Shown one piece after another: positions 1 through 13,398 of a stretch of 64,000 nt of DNA (its first letter is position 1; every line of letters starts with the position of its first letter). The translations under genes were made by a program, and so were the position numbers. The DNA comes from Fasciolopsis buskii (Eukaryota; Platyhelminthes; Trematoda; Plagiorchiida; Fasciolidae), in assembly GCA_008360955.1 (NCBI GenBank), contig LUCM01002277.1, positions 62,001 to 126,000 of the forward strand, in the 5' to 3' direction. The notes beneath the pieces are model-generated. The model was not told where the DNA came from, searched no databases, and worked only from the letters and a program-made list of their open reading frames with translations.

Positions 1-410
1 CCAGTGATCATATTCCTCATCTTCAGCATCATCTTCAGAATCAATGTCATCAACATCTTCATCGCCTTGATGAAAACCACCATCGTCATCATAGTTATCA
101 TTACGAGTACCGTCATATTGGACATCGATAACGTGTTCATCAACATAATCTTAAACATTATTGTGATCACTACCAACATTCCACTCAGCAATAGCATCTT
201 TTTCCTCCATCATCATGCTATTCTTTTTCACCGTGATTATCACGGTCAAATTAATCACCACCGTCATCATGATCATCATTCTAATCATCATCATTATCAT
301 CATTGTCATCATCCTCATCATTATCATCGTTTTGTTCCTCCTCCCACTCTTCCTTCTCCTCATCATGATCGTCTTCATTGTCACCATTTGCTTTAGTTTC
401 CTTTGACCCC
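1..410. repeat. Imperfect CAT/ATG trinucleotide tract
   Basis: The plus strand is dominated by CAT, TCA and ATC triplets interrupted by other bases, and the density is highest at 205-375. It is a degenerate trinucleotide microsatellite. Long frames on both strands (Ile/His-rich on plus, Met- or Asp/Glu-rich on minus) are by-products of the period-3 composition. One minus frame, read from about 445 down to 285, encodes an acidic Asp/Glu/Asn-rich stretch that ends at stops, so an old acidic exon cannot be fully excluded. The tract probably continues left of the window. Confidence 0.8.
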
Positions 411-420
411 GTGTGAACAA

Positions 421-3400
421 AATTGTCAAAGTCTTAAGTCCAGTTCTCAGCATTTGAAATGAGACGTTACCACTTTGGAAACGAGGCTTAATTAATCGCT
501 GGTCTCAGTTTCGCACACTAAAACGAGATGTGACAAACCTGGTTTCAATGTGAATAATCACCTACCCTTAAGAGAAGGCAAAGGAAATCCATTTTTCTCA
601 CCTGTGCTTTAATTTGACTAACCGCTAGCCGACGGACAAACAAAATACCTTAAGAGTATTAATCCCAATTTACTTTGTCATCTTCGAGAATTATATATAC
701 TAGCGATGTGAATCAGAACAGATTGGATTTTCGATTAATTTTATCTAGTAAGCGCGGTAAAATTCAGTCAACACAAACCGCTTAAGCTTTCTCATTTCCT
801 TAAAATTTTGATTGAATGGACCTCAGGAAGCTTCAGTTGGATTTGAAACAGAATAATGGATTCATTGGTTTCTAAAGTTTACGGTTATCCTACTAGTTCT
901 GAATTTACATACCAAGTTAGCGGTTTAATGCAAACTTTACTCATCACGACGTTTTCATCTTTCAAGCATTTTAAAGGACAATTTACATGGTATATCATTT
1001 TTTAATGCAGTCTGAATTATCTTCCGTCCAAATGTGCTGCACAAAGGTGTTTCCAATTTCGACAGACAGAACATTGAATGTCAGTGAATATTGGCTCATG
1101 TAATTTATGAACTCGATTGTTCACGTTCCGGGGAGAACTTTCCACATCAAAGTAAATATCTTTAGTGCAATGGAAGGCGGTCCCAAACCCGACTAATTTG
1201 TCCTCTCAATTTAGTGTCATTTTATGAAATTTTGTCTCCAGACTCATTCTGTGTCATTAGCACTGAAGATGTTTAGCCGGCGATGGGGAGCATACTTATA
1301 CTACAAATCTTAGATTTGGAATAAAATGGGACATTTGATCCCTAATCATATCAGATGAAACCCTCTGTAATTTGAAAAGTATTGGATTTGATTCGGTTTA
1401 TCCAGTAGCCCAGTCGAGGATCAAAACTTCTGAGGAACGTTTGCGCCAGTCGATAGCTCGAGCTAAATACGCCGTATGCAAAAGTCAGTGAATGACATTA
1501 AATCAGCTGATCGTGGAATACCTATATGAACGATATAGTTTGAATTAATAAACATACTTTTATTGTCTGCTCAACTTGGGTTCTTATTTGTGGGAACAGA
1601 TGACGGCATTCGAGAGAAAGAATGGATCGCAGACTTATGAGGAGAAAAACGCAAACGTCTGCTTTCCGTTTCTGCGTTAAAAAACCTAACCTTCTACAAC
1701 AAACCATGTTAAATCAACATAACTTGGCTTGTATTATGGTACTAACTCGGTGTATTTGATTCAATAATTAAAAGAATGAATCAAAGGAAGAGACAGTTCT
1801 TTTCGATCTTCAACTAACCGTAATGAATTAATTATACGCAAAACCGATTAGCGAATTCCACACGTCATCTGATTCTGTTTCTTCTAAATTCTGCCGCATA
1901 CTTTGACCAAAGGAAACTGACGAGAGATTTTGTCTACATTATTGTTGTTTTGATATTACTTTGTCTGTCTGTTGATTTTTGACTTCAGTGAACTGATGTT
2001 CTCTCCTGTCATCAGTGAATTATGTGATCCATTGACGGAGAAATGCATCACCTTGCTTTCTACTTCACCGTCTAGTGGACGACAGAGACGGACAAACCGG
2101 AGCGAAATTCCAATAAGCCGTATAGTTGGAAGTCCGAAGAAAACAAGCTGCCCCCTTGGAGGAACAAAGCTGGACGGGCAACGTGTTTTTCTATCGGGGC
2201 TGCACAAATAGGGAAGTAGACGGAAGCACAGTTGGGAATAGTTCACATACTCTTGTCATGGATGTCATTCATGACCGGATTTTCGCCAAAAAATAGAACA
2301 AAGGATTCAAGCACGTTTCCTATAGACTGAATTTGTCAGGCGGCTATGGAAAATCTTTCCTCTTTTTGTTCTTATTGGGCGCGAGGTGTACACGCATTCG
2401 CTTTCTCGTCATCACCCACAGCCTCATAAAATATCACGTACAATTGGTGCAACATTATGAAAATCCCGAGCGTCAGAAGCAACGATGTCCGCTGATGCGC
2501 CTCTGACCTAAGTCATTCAGTTTGCCGCGAGCAATTTTGAAATGGCGCCAAAATGTTGCTTATTAAAGGGCGGAAACCACATTGGTTGTTTGGTCATATC
2601 ATTTTTATGCAAAAGGAACACACCAAATTTGGTGTTTGGATTTATCTGCATTTCATTTTTTATGATTTATAGAACAGTTTTCTTGGGGAGAAACGCAAAC
2701 ACCAAAATCAATGCGCGTCGTTCTGCAATTCCTTTCGGTGCAGCTATTCAAGTACCAGGCTTTAGTGATTAACTAAGGGGCTTCATTTCTGTGCGTCTTT
2801 GGACACGGAAAAAACACGTTTGATGTCGAGTAGGCTATTCATAAAAGGCAGTCATCTTCAAAAATGAAACGTCTGAATAATATCTTGAGGTAACGGTATA
2901 CGGAAAACTAATTCTTACACCTTTGCATGATAATAACAATTTGCAGGGTCGATTCAGAGCAGACTGGAATGTTGGTTTCCACTGCAACTCCCAGTATCCC
3001 GGTAGCTAAGACTGGTTTAAATGGTGAAAGTTTGACCATTTTCCTGGATTTGGTCCGATAAAGCACAGGTAAAAGTTGGGTTATCCCAGTTATTCATGTT
3101 AGAATGACAACGTCTAATCGAAAGCTGAGTAACTGCGAAATACGACATTTGCTTAGATGGTAACGTCTGTCCAAATTAGCTAGCAAATGAATGACCGTTA
3201 TTCCGTCTTTTCCGAATAACATGAAATCGGTCATGCGGACCAGATCTGCCGTTGGAAGTAAGGGTAAAATTAAATATAGTGAAGATCACTAATCGTGCCC
3301 TTCTCCTCTATCATTCTTCCATCTCTAGAAGTCGATTCCATCGAGCCATATTTGACCGAATGCAAGACTGTTTGTAGTATACTGGGCTTTGTGATCAATC

Positions 3401-4079
3401 GTGAAATTCATGAATCCTTGAAATTTAGAGTGAAACTTCTGATGCATCACAGGCAAATAAAAGTGACAATAAGAGTGACTTGTTTGTTTCTACATCCGCC
3501 ATAGTATTACTCTGATATCGTACTTCTTCTCGGTTTACAGGAGATTGATGCAAGAAAGAGTTCACTCATATCAGATTAAGAACAATACCGAAAAATTCGT
3601 CTGGCTCCATGGTTAGCGAAAAACAGCAGCTTTTGTTTCCGATTAGGATTCTGTGATAAGATAGCGAAAATATTCCCCTTTGTTAATTAGGAAATCGTGC
3701 AGAATATGCAAATATACTGCTACAGACAGCAGGACGTTCCTGGGACCATCAGTATAATCAGAAGCCTGTAGAACTGTCAAAAATATGCCTTGTTTGAATG
3801 CAGTTTCCCAGTTTTTTCTTTATTTGTTCAGCTTTGATTTAGTTTTTTTCCATTTTTTCAGACGATATATGTGACCTCTATTATTATTATAAGAGCATTC
3901 TGTAATCATGCTCTCATATGAGTCAGTCTGCCTGATGGCCCCAGCAAACGTGTCGGTCAAGTTAGAGTTCGATATTGATTTCTGATTTCCCGCCCATGGA
4001 ATGAAATTTCTCTTTCCTTCCTGGTTTAGATGCTTCTCAGTCTCTTTTGCTGCGTCATTTTCACTGATGTTGTTTAATT
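421..4079. other. No recognisable gene; single-copy-looking DNA
   Basis: I see no conserved coding sequence here. The longest open frames are short and within chance expectation. Two stretches begin after good acceptor-like sites: position 1989, after a pyrimidine-rich tract ending ttgacttcag, with an open frame to a TAG at 2211; and about 2661, after tgatttatag, with an open frame to a TAA near 2772. Neither protein is recognisable, so both stay unannotated. Confidence 0.5.
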
Positions 4080-4270
4080 CACTTTGTGACTGCCCTCGGA
4101 CTACACTTTTCAGGGTTGTCAGGCCAGTCTTATATTAGAGAGGCGTCAAACCGGAGTTCCTCTTTGATTAGAGCTCAACAGCAGTATGCATTCCTCGTGT
4201 CCCGTGGGGTTTGAACTCTGGCTTTCCAGCTGTAGGTCTCGGATGTTACCACTGTGCCCCTAGCTTCCAT
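4080..4270 (-). repeat. tRNA-derived SINE copy
   Basis: Read on the minus strand, 4268-4200 resembles a tRNA-derived head. An A-box-like stretch (cacagtggtaacatcc, complement of 4241-4256) is followed about 25 bases later by a B-box-like gagttcaaacccc (complement of 4206-4218). The sequence runs on into an unrelated body toward 4080. This is the usual structure of a SINE transcribed by RNA polymerase III. The left boundary is a guess because no second copy of the body was found. Confidence 0.6.
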
Positions 4271-4769
4271 ACAAGCCCGTCAAAATCAGCGGGGTATGTT
4301 TATGCGAAATCATCTTCGATGACAGTCCGAACAAAAGCCAAGCTGAAATCTGGCGCTTCCCGAATGTAAGGTTGACCGGGTGATCCTAGGCTTTTAAGTG
4401 CAGGGTGTGATCCGAATAGCGGTCAGTAAAGCATAGTACCATCAGTTTCACACACTACTCAAAAGTAGTATCAAAGTTAAACAAAGTTATTTATGGGTAC
4501 CAAGTTCTGCCGTTGTTTGAGACATATAAATCAATGTTGAACAACAAATTATAATGAAATCGATATCCACAGAAATCTGTGAAAATATCGCCGAGCTGTT
4601 TTTCATCAATTTACTACCAGTCCTCAGAAGTAACTCATAGGCAATCCTCAACCCTTGAATAAATGTCAGTAACGTGCATTTTGCAGTTCTCTCGTAGCGT
4701 TTCGTTTTTCAGAAAACATGGAATAACTTCCAACAAAGGTGTAATGCCATGAAAATATCTTTATTATGT
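4271..4769. other. Nothing recognised
   Basis: AT-rich DNA between two SINE copies. No open frame, repeat or signal that I can support. Confidence 0.5.
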
Positions 4770-5012
4770 ATTGAATGGATTGGTTAATTGCGTGGGTGGT
4801 CGGCATTGCAAAACTGACTACCTTCGTGCTTGTTAGCTTGGTCCGGGGTGGGTCTGCTCCCAGGATATGGCTTTACTAGAAATGCTCCCGAACGAACGCC
4901 ACCTCAGCTGTCCTTTAAGAAAGTGTTCCCACTAAACCGCGGGATCGAAAGTGTATGGGCGACACCCTTCTCCGAGTTGTCGGGTGTTTGGTTATCTGTC
5001 TAATGGGAATGG
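4770..5012 (-). repeat. tRNA-derived SINE copy (second type)
   Basis: On the minus strand the segment starts with a decayed tRNA-like head near 5010. An A-box remnant lies at the complement of 4981-4996, and a B-box-like tttcgatcccgc at the complement of 4939-4950. The body runs down to a terminus with ggttaattgcgtgggtgg (plus, 4780s). A short stretch very like that terminus recurs at 31352-31376 in the same orientation, which supports a dispersed element. A plus-strand open frame starting at 4955 overlaps the SINE head and is therefore probably not a gene. Confidence 0.6.
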
Positions 5013-7191
5013 TTATATCATACTTTGGAACCAACTACGGGCTGCAAACGAAGCACGAAGTGCGTGACTGTTATGATGAAACTATCTTAGTCAACAAGAA
5101 AACGCGACAAAACCAAAAGAAAACAAGGTTTACGGTCACTATGTGCACTACGTCAACCAGCAAACCAGAGAAAAGGTCAAGATTGCGTGAAACAGGCAAA
5201 TGGCGCATATCAGTCGCTGTCCCCTGTTACGTGCGTTTGTGTCTGTGAATCGCACATCGAAATTGAACACAGCATTATTAAATGTTCATATTCAACTTTA
5301 TACGGAAAATAACACGAATGCTAAACGGCTATTTCTTCCCGTTTGAAAATCGTCACCGGTACCCACACATCAACTGAGGGTCAAGTGGACCTGGGATCCG
5401 ACATGAACGGTTGCGAGTAGATTACTTTCAGCAAAAGCCCGACCAGGTCGGCAGTTCGGGTTTCGTTTGCATTCTACACCCAGTGATTCAGCAGCATTTA
5501 CCTGGTGGATAAAGAATGGCCGCCCACCAAAATGAGAAGCCCAAGCATTTCGTGGAGGGCTTAGTTGTCGAAATTTACTAGGCATTGAATGGAACCTGCT
5601 CGTTTATAATTAGTCTAAACGGTTATTGAGTTAGACATATCACACTACAAAAGTCAGTTGGCCAATCATAACTCTCACTGTAGTTCCTCATAAGTTGATT
5701 AAATTCAGAACATATTTTTAGTTAGCCTTTAGAACAATAGCGACGAGAGTTAGGGTCGTTCAAAAGCAGTCAAACTTGGAAGCGCTTGGAATTCAAACGA
5801 CAAAATCAATAGGAAAATCAAACGATCCGAGGATATGAAGTTATGAATTTAACAACACACACGTTCTTCCGAGAACTAGATGCCGCAGAGACACATGAGG
5901 TAACCTTTCGACGGTTCGTTGAAGAAGTCGGCAAGATTAGCAGAAAACAACTTATGGAATAACGTTGGATTTAGGTTACTCGGTACCGGATGAATCCTGG
6001 ATTGGAGTCTCACACTAGATCAATCGTTCTGTTTTAATAGGATCTAAGTCGGATTCTTTGTGCAAACTACGTGAACTATACACTACTGACGATTCCAAAC
6101 ACGAATCAACAACCCAAATGTACTTCTGTAATTGTTGCCAATTACGTTCTGAAAACCGATACAGCACTATGAATGACTTTAAAGTCCAACCACCTATCAT
6201 TCGACTGTAATTCATGTCAATTTTAACTAGGAATTTTCAACTACCTGATAATAATCAGAGTGAACAAAAATGTCGGATTTGATGTGAACACATAAACATC
6301 AACTTCCAAGCCAAAGAAATCTGTTTTGTTATTCTTTTACTTCCATGGTAAGCAGTAATCTGTTGGTTGGACATTGTAACGGATACAAGTTTTGTTCTGC
6401 TTAAATCCTTTTAACTTCGAAGCCTTAAAAAGGAATATCCGTATAAGAAACACTTTTACAAAAACGATTCCGCACATTTAAACACGAGTGATGCGTGAAA
6501 ATATCCACGCGCTTTATTTAATCTGATCCGAAGAGAGAAACCTTACTTCGGTGCTTATTATTGCTCTTAACTGCACATGCTATGTACCGTCAATAGGTTG
6601 ACATCACTAATTGTTGGTGACTACTCATTGAAAACGATTATTACAGAATACGGGAAAAGCTGTGAGAATTATTGGTCCAATTCAACAAGTACAATAAATC
6701 GTCGTGTCCAACGAGTTGTGTTGTGTTCATGAGTGAATGCACAAAACCCAGTCTGCCGCAACAGACAAACAAAACTAGAAAAGTAGTGCAAAAGGATTGT
6801 AATTGATAATACAGCCGGGACGGTAAAGTAAACGGTGAGGTAAGCCAAATCGTTTTGAATGCTTTTTGTGCCGTATAATCAAGACACACGGTTAGCGAAT
6901 GTGAATTGACAAGTCAGCCACACCAGAACATATTGTACGCAATGATAGACTTCAAAAAACGGGTATTTACTTAGTTCTTCTACTTATAAGTAGATAATGT
7001 ACAACTAATGATGCAGCACTATCGTACGACTGGACTAGAATTATTCATGGTAGTTATTTTGTGTGTCTGGTTTATAGTGTTTACTGAGATACTGGATGCA
7101 AACGACCAGTACCGGTGGTTTTATTAGACAATAATAGGAAGTGAAATTAAGTTTTTATTGAACAGATTGGAAGTAAATAGTACTGTATTAG
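5013..7191. other. No recognisable gene
   Basis: AT-rich sequence with only chance-length open frames. On the minus strand, a short open stretch at about 5504-5593 ends at a good donor (ccaccag|gtaaat). It is too short, and its peptide too unfamiliar, to annotate. Confidence 0.45.
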
Positions 7192-7451
7192 TCATTTTTC
7201 ACTTTGTAAATCTGCGGGTATATGCGCATGAAATTTTCTAGGCATATTCTTACAGAAGCACTCAATCACAAAGCGTTTAGTGATCAGAACTGGTTTCTGA
7301 ACTACTCGAGATGTGTGTGGAGCAAACAAGGCCAGCAGTCGAATGAGTGGAATTGTGGGCATAATGATGTGGAATAAACAACGGTAACGAGCTAAAAGTT
7401 GAGTAAACGTGACAGACGGATTCATTTGTGACGCCACTAATTTTCTTCCTT
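7192..7451 (-). CDS. Candidate 3'-terminal exon, unknown product
   Basis: A minus-strand open frame of about 86 codons runs from a possible but weak acceptor (attcgcag|aagg, exon base 7451) to a TGA at 7192-7194. About 35 bases past the stop is a canonical AATAAA (complement of 7154-7159), as expected for a last exon. The peptide is basic and hydrophobic and ends HIPADLQSEK; I recognise no domain. The acceptor lacks a good pyrimidine tract, and an open frame of this length is expected by chance several times in the window. This is a candidate only. No upstream exon of the same gene was found. Confidence 0.17.
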
Positions 7452-8027
7452 CTGCGAATACTACTACTATCGGCACCACTGATACTACTACTAATACCAC
7501 TTCAATTGCTACACGCTGTGTACGAAGTCGCTGTGGTTATTTTCCCCCTCCAATAATAGTACTATTACAAATACCAACACTAAAGCTATTGTTGCCGTTG
7601 ATGCTACTGATGTTATCTGAACTTGATATGTTATATACAGGTCTTTAAATGTCCAACAGCCAGTGGCTGTTACAAAAAAGTAATAAAGCTCTATTGAAAT
7701 CTCTCAGTAGCATTGAGAACTCGCTGGGATCTATTTTCTAAGCATCATTCCTATTGTTAGCATCCGTCAATTCGAATTAGGTTCCTAGTTCGGGATAAGT
7801 GGCTAGGGCTAGTTTTGAGGACTTTTTACTTGCTGTTGGCTATTTTTGTGTTGAGCAGATACGAGGTTGTCGCTGGAGTCAACAATAACCATTATTAGAT
7901 TTTTAACTTGAAATAAATTGCCGAAATGGCTTGGCAAATTCAAGCAACACCCTTTGTTGTCCTGGTTTATCTGTTCGACAAACGGCCCTCAAGATGTTCG
8001 TTTTATGTATGCATTTGATCTCTCTAG
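7452..8027. other. No recognisable gene; short ACT-rich patch
   Basis: Bases 7457-7500 hold a short imperfect ACT/ATC triplet patch. The rest is unremarkable AT-rich sequence. Confidence 0.5.
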
Positions 8028-8163
8028 GCGACGGACAGCAGCAAGCATGTACATCTTGGGAGTTCAGTTTTAGTCTCAAAGAGACACGCACCAAAATTAC
8101 ACGACTGGATTTTATTCCTAGACAAGTTCGCATTTCTCAGTTGACGATTCGTGCAAATCTTCG
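8028..8163 (+). CDS. Candidate internal exon, unknown product
   Basis: A 136-base stretch lies between a good acceptor (ttgatctctctag|gcg) and a good donor (cttcg|gtaaat). One frame is fully open across it, giving about 45 residues including WEFSFSLKETRTKI and ending RISQLTIRANLR. I do not recognise the family. The minus strand is also open over part of this interval, so strand choice rests only on the splice signals. Isolated splice-bounded frames of this size occur by chance, and confidence is low for that reason. Confidence 0.17.
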
Positions 8164-11100
8164 GTAAATTACTTGAACAAATTGATAACTTCATCTGCGC
8201 CACGAAGCTGGACAAAATTCAAAATAAGTGACAAACCAGTTATACATTTTTGCACCAATTTCTTCGATATTAGCGAATATTATTTGACCCAAAATCGGTT
8301 AGATGTGCTTGCAGAAAGCTAGTTTAAGTTTACAACTTGTTCGTTTTTTCCTTGAGATTTGCTACCCTCAAAATTTGTCGAAAATGCGCAAGTTATTCAG
8401 CGGAAAGAAAAGAAATCGACCAGTCTTAAAACATATGGGTGTTGTGAAGTTTTCACAGGCAAATTTCTTTAACTAATCGCTGAGAAAATGAGCATGGAAT
8501 GCCTGAGAAAAACCAGGTGTTGAAATTTTATTTCTCCGATGAATTCAGTTTATTCTGTAGACTATTTGCAGTGCGACTTTTGTATGGTCACCGTGACTGA
8601 CACGTTTGCATAAAAAGACCATTCCCGGTGTGGTTGTTCATCACTGGCGATTGGAATAAATTCTCTTCGAACCTCACCTATAACACGGCTGTGAATTTGT
8701 GCACCTAGTTCACCTGTCAAATTTTCTGGCCTAAATCACGAATGAAGCCTGTCACAGTAGAGATTTTAGCGTCGTTCACGTTGGTCATACTGGACAAATG
8801 TGCAGGGGGACGAGATGTTTTATCTGCCAGATGTGAGCTTTGCAAGGACAAAACGTTTGCATTGTGAGTGGCCTGTTTGTAAGCCAAAACCTCGATCTAA
8901 AAAGATTATATATATATATATGCATACTTGTAGACTGAATAAATCTATTTTTTTTGTAAAATAAGCCGCTACGAAATGCATTTGGGGTCGTCGAGAAAAT
9001 GCATTAAATTATAGAATCTAAAATAAGACAATCATTCCACTTGCAACATAGTGAAATAAAATTGCTGTCGAATTTCTCTCTTAAGGGACCATCTCTTCGA
9101 TTCTGAGCGGTAGGCGACGCAAGAATTTGTTGATAACCTTTGACAAATTGTTCTTTCTCTTTTCGTTTACCTGTACTAGTAGAGAGCACAAATACGAGCA
9201 CCAAACGAGGCCTGAAAACTCAATTGGTGTCTGGCGAAACGGTAACTTGTCTGGGTAAAAGGCAACAACATCGTTTTATGCCATTTGGTGAAAGCATTCA
9301 GTCACAAAAAATAGGCAAATGCTAGAAGCTTATACAAGAAACTATGATTTGATTAATGAAAGATAAGTGTGATAAGCTGCTAACCACCTGACTTAGACTT
9401 GAACAAGCCTTGGTCATTGACAAAGAGACACGAAGGTATGTGGAAACGTCCACAGAATTTTCGGGGCCACTCGACAAGTCACTCGTCGAGTAGAGAAATA
9501 TTACTTCAAATTTCAGTGCGTTTGTTCCCTCAGCCAGTGAATAAATAAACCAAAAGTGCAGAATGTTTGGGGGTTTCACGCAAACCAGTGCTTTCTTTCG
9601 AAGTGCCTTACCAAGCTGACGGGATTGCTTTATTCAGTAGCCATTGGATTCAGGGAACGGACGTTATTTACCCGCGGAGAAGTGTCTGTTTTGTTTGTCT
9701 CCAGGTTGCAAGCAAAGTTCTTGTAGAATAAAAAGACCCGTCAAATCGAGTTTTCTTCAGCAAGCATGACATCCTGAACTACTCGGATTTGTTTTCATAT
9801 CAAATGATTGCCACAAACTGAAGCTAAAATTCCTCTGAATACTTCAACGAAACACAATACTTTGAAGAATCAATCATCAGAAAGCGAATAAGCAGTAGAG
9901 CTTTGAAGTGGATTTAGAAGAATCTAAAACGGATACATCCAAAACAGTATTTAGCAAATTTTCCACTGAAACCTTGATCATTGCCCTTTTCCTCTCATTT
10001 CTGATTGACATAGTTACCGTCGTTTAACACACCGATCCATTACACACAACCGGTCGAGATGCTTTTCGTGTTGAGTTCTTGTCTCGAACATTCTTTCAAT
10101 CCCAAAGGTAATTCCTTCGGTGCAAGTTGATAATACATCTGTCTATCTATTTACTTGGTACCCATGTTCAAAACTCTACTCATAGAAATGACATCAGTAT
10201 TTAGTTAGGTGTAAATTAAAACTCGAATATCGAATCATTGGACAAATAGGGCTTTGATCAAATTGTGTATTTAATTAGACAGATGAACCGATTTCCATGA
10301 CAATCTGTTACGTACACGATCACTGAAACTGAATTATGTGAGTCAATGAGAAACACAACGTAACCACTGTTCCATTGGCGAACCGGGAAAAATCTTGTCC
10401 TGGTCAGCAGTGATTCAGTATATTGCGTGAGTTTCCAATGGAAGAGAAAAATATGGGTGAACAGAATCCAGTGAATTTTGTCTTTTGGGGAATTCTATTC
10501 AAATATCACAAGGGGCTAGTTAACCCACGAATCAATTCCGAGTGGATGAGTACATTTTCCAATCTAGTTCCTAGTATCACCCAAACATAATTCAGAATAT
10601 GTCAAAACATACTAACCTTTCGTACTTATTTACTGGATATTGGTGTGACAATTTCCATACGTAGTGATAGGAGAGGGAGCTCAGATTCAGAATTGCACAT
10701 TGTCTAGGATTTCATGCTAATCGTTCGAGTATGCAGGCAAAGTTGAGGGGAAAATGTATTGGTAATATGCGATGTGATCAGAAGCGTAGAGGGACAACAC
10801 AACCTAGTTGGGATTCGGAACATGAAAATTTATGCCAGCCAATGCGAAGGCAAACTTGCTCACCTACCTGTCATTCAGCTCCTCGATCTCCGTGTTACTC
10901 ATCTAACCCGGAGAAATTTCTTGGATTCATAACGCTGAGACCATCAAGTCTAACCAATGGCCATGAACCAAAACCGGTTTGCGGAAGAAATACACCGATA
11001 CGACAAATCAAATCCTTCGATTCGAATGATGTTGCAACATGACCGTGAGTATTGATCACGCATGCCTAGTTCAGGGTTACTCGTTTACTTTATCATCTCT

Positions 11101-11904
11101 TTTTACACGCCTTCGTTCTAACTACCACATCACAATTAAATTTTGGAGATCTTTATACCGTGTCGTGTTAAGCATATCAGTGTTTTCACTAGAATTGATT
11201 TACATGGATATTGTAACATGGCACACGGAAAAGATCTTTTTTCTATGTCGCATGCTATATAGCGTCAAGCAACCAAAATGACACATTTCAACCTTATTAT
11301 TACTGGTTCATATTGCGTTTCGTTTCCCCATTCAACATTCGCTGATCGGTTGTGGCGTTGTCATAACTTATTTCCTTTGGAGAACATGAAGAGGACTTTT
11401 CGACGCACCACAAGCCGCATTCGGTCCAGATGTGTCAAAAGTAAGGAAGAATTTAGGGCATATTTGTTGTCTTCATTTTTGTGTTGTAAAACACATTAGG
11501 TGAGAAGTTAGAAATAAGTCACTGATGCCAGTCAAGCGGATAAATTTGTGGCATTTGACCATGGTCATGATTTGGTGGAATCCCGCTGTTGCCTATTTCT
11601 CCATTCCGCGGGTAATAGTCTTTTGCTTCACGGGGAATAAGGGAGGCGAAGCGGAAGTTCTCTCACGGACGAAATTGTAGACGACATGCGCGAGTAACTT
11701 AGATTTGTCTTCAGAAATCTCCATTAGTTCATTTTTTAATGCTGTCATGCTTGGTCTCCTATTACCCAGCAATGATTTATTCTTCCGGCGACACTCCAGA
11801 TTGTTGGGCAATTAAACTGGCGTAGTCAATAGGCCACGTGTTAAACCCATCGTCCTATGTAGTAATTTGTTTTGTTCTGAGTTCTTCCGATTTTAACTTT
11901 CATA
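8164..11904. other. No recognisable gene
   Basis: Intergenic or intronic-looking DNA. It includes a (TA)n run at 8907-8921 and a minus-strand open stretch at about 9393-9541 that ends at a donor-like aagtcag|gtggtt. A plus-strand open frame at 10731-11042 ends next to a donor-like gacc|gtgagt, but in the wrong frame. No domain is recognisable in any of these. Confidence 0.45.
8907..8921. repeat. (TA)n microsatellite
   Basis: Uninterrupted TA dinucleotides, about seven units. Confidence 0.9.
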
Positions 11905-12175
11905 TTACTTGCTCAATTCAGCAATAAACTGGAAGGGGCAAATCCCATAGCTTTTCGGGCCTCTCATGCGGAAGACAGAGGAAGGGAATCTATGGTCCTC
12001 AAAGTCCTAGTTGCAAACTCCCGCATGAGAATTTGATAGGTTAGGCGTGGAAACGAACCGAGCGATAACTAGTTGCCATCTACCAACAAGGTGGTCGGGG
12101 GAGTCTAGGAGTCAAACCTCTGACATTTTTGATTATGGAAGGCTTGTTCCACCTGATTAGCGCTGTTCAGAGTGT
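11905..12175 (-). repeat. tRNA-derived SINE copy (third type)
   Basis: On the minus strand, an A-box-like gctaatcaggtgg (complement of 12149-12161) is followed by a near-consensus B box, aggtttgactcct (complement of 12107-12119). The spacing is that of a tRNA promoter. The body then runs toward about 11905. The left end is approximate because no second full copy was seen in the window. Confidence 0.6.
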
Positions 12176-13398
12176 AATCACCCATCAGCACCAAGAATGC
12201 CCCCTAATCCTTTTGTTTATTGCGCAATGAAACAAAACGACTTCATTAACATTTGAGTCATTCCTTAACTTAAATCTTTAAAGTGACCAAGAATTATGTA
12301 TCAGGTCTCATTAGATCATCTGATCAATGAAATTATTGACTTATTCTTTATTTCGGAAAATCTGGTCGAAACGCTTGATTTTCTGCAGTATTTCCATGCA
12401 ATTACTTTAAGGACAGATTTCAGGGCTCTCGGAACATTTCAAAAGCCTATAGTAAAGGCGCAAAACGTTCTGAATAACAGGGTCTTTTCAAGTATTGAAA
12501 CAAGTAGAAGCGTCGAGTGCCACTTGTGACATATTAGCATAGGAACGCTAGGCTACCGCTCTAGTAGCCACATTCTGTGATCTGTTATATATACACATGT
12601 TTGTGTCTACTTTTGCTTGCACATTTGTGTGTGTGTGTGTGTGTGTTGATCACGGGGCAGATGCAGACGGTCCGGACTTGTAACCCAGACACATTACTGA
12701 ATCAAGAGGCTTGCCGTAGTGTTGACTAGGTCTGAAAAGCTTCAGTGTTTACACGGACTGGTTTCGGTTAAACAACGACCAATCACAGAGAACAATATTT
12801 TCAGACTCGGCCACAGATAGTACTTCATACATCACCAGTTTGAATGATTTGTCAATTGCCCTGAAGTCCCCATCATCATTTGGTATGTGGTTAGAATCAA
12901 CCGGGTTTGAACACACAGAACTGGTAAATGCTCTGTTTTGGCTAACGGGTAACCGACCTGGAGATGGTGATCACTGGATCCAACCTAAAAGAAAAGATGC
13001 AATAACCACCAGGAGACAGTACAGAAATGAAAGTGCAGTCGTGATCTAGCAACGATTTTCACGGTGTATTCCTTTTAAAGTACCAGCCTTCGGGTTCCGA
13101 GAAACTCTATTCTTTCCTACAATTTTTGCTTAAAGATATTCTGCCTACCTAAACTGACAATCTCTTTTCCGCACTTATCACCATGATCATTTAGTTAGCA
13201 TCACAAAAAACGGTTTGTGTAGGTCCTTAGAAATGTGCCTATTTTTTGACAAAGTCAAGTGTAAGCGGCCCTTGATTTCTTTAAACTGTCAGTGAAAATG
13301 GCAGATCCCTCAGCTCTGAAGCGGTCAAGGCGTTTCCGATTTATTCTTCTCCTTTCCTAGGGTTACTGTGCTGAAACCTTGATCACTTTGGTCCTCAC
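12176..13398. other. No recognisable gene; one GT microsatellite
   Basis: Contains a (GT)n run at 12626-12646. A plus-strand open frame after a good acceptor near 12390 (gattttctgcag) runs to a TGA at 12529. It has no recognisable domain and is not annotated. Confidence 0.45.
12626..12646. repeat. (GT)n microsatellite
   Basis: About ten uninterrupted GT units. Confidence 0.92.

Noticed and set aside
4955..5248. 97-codon plus-strand frame starting MGDTLLRVV with a hydrophobic N-terminus
   Set aside because: Its first part is the reverse complement of a SINE head, and no family or regulatory context supports it.
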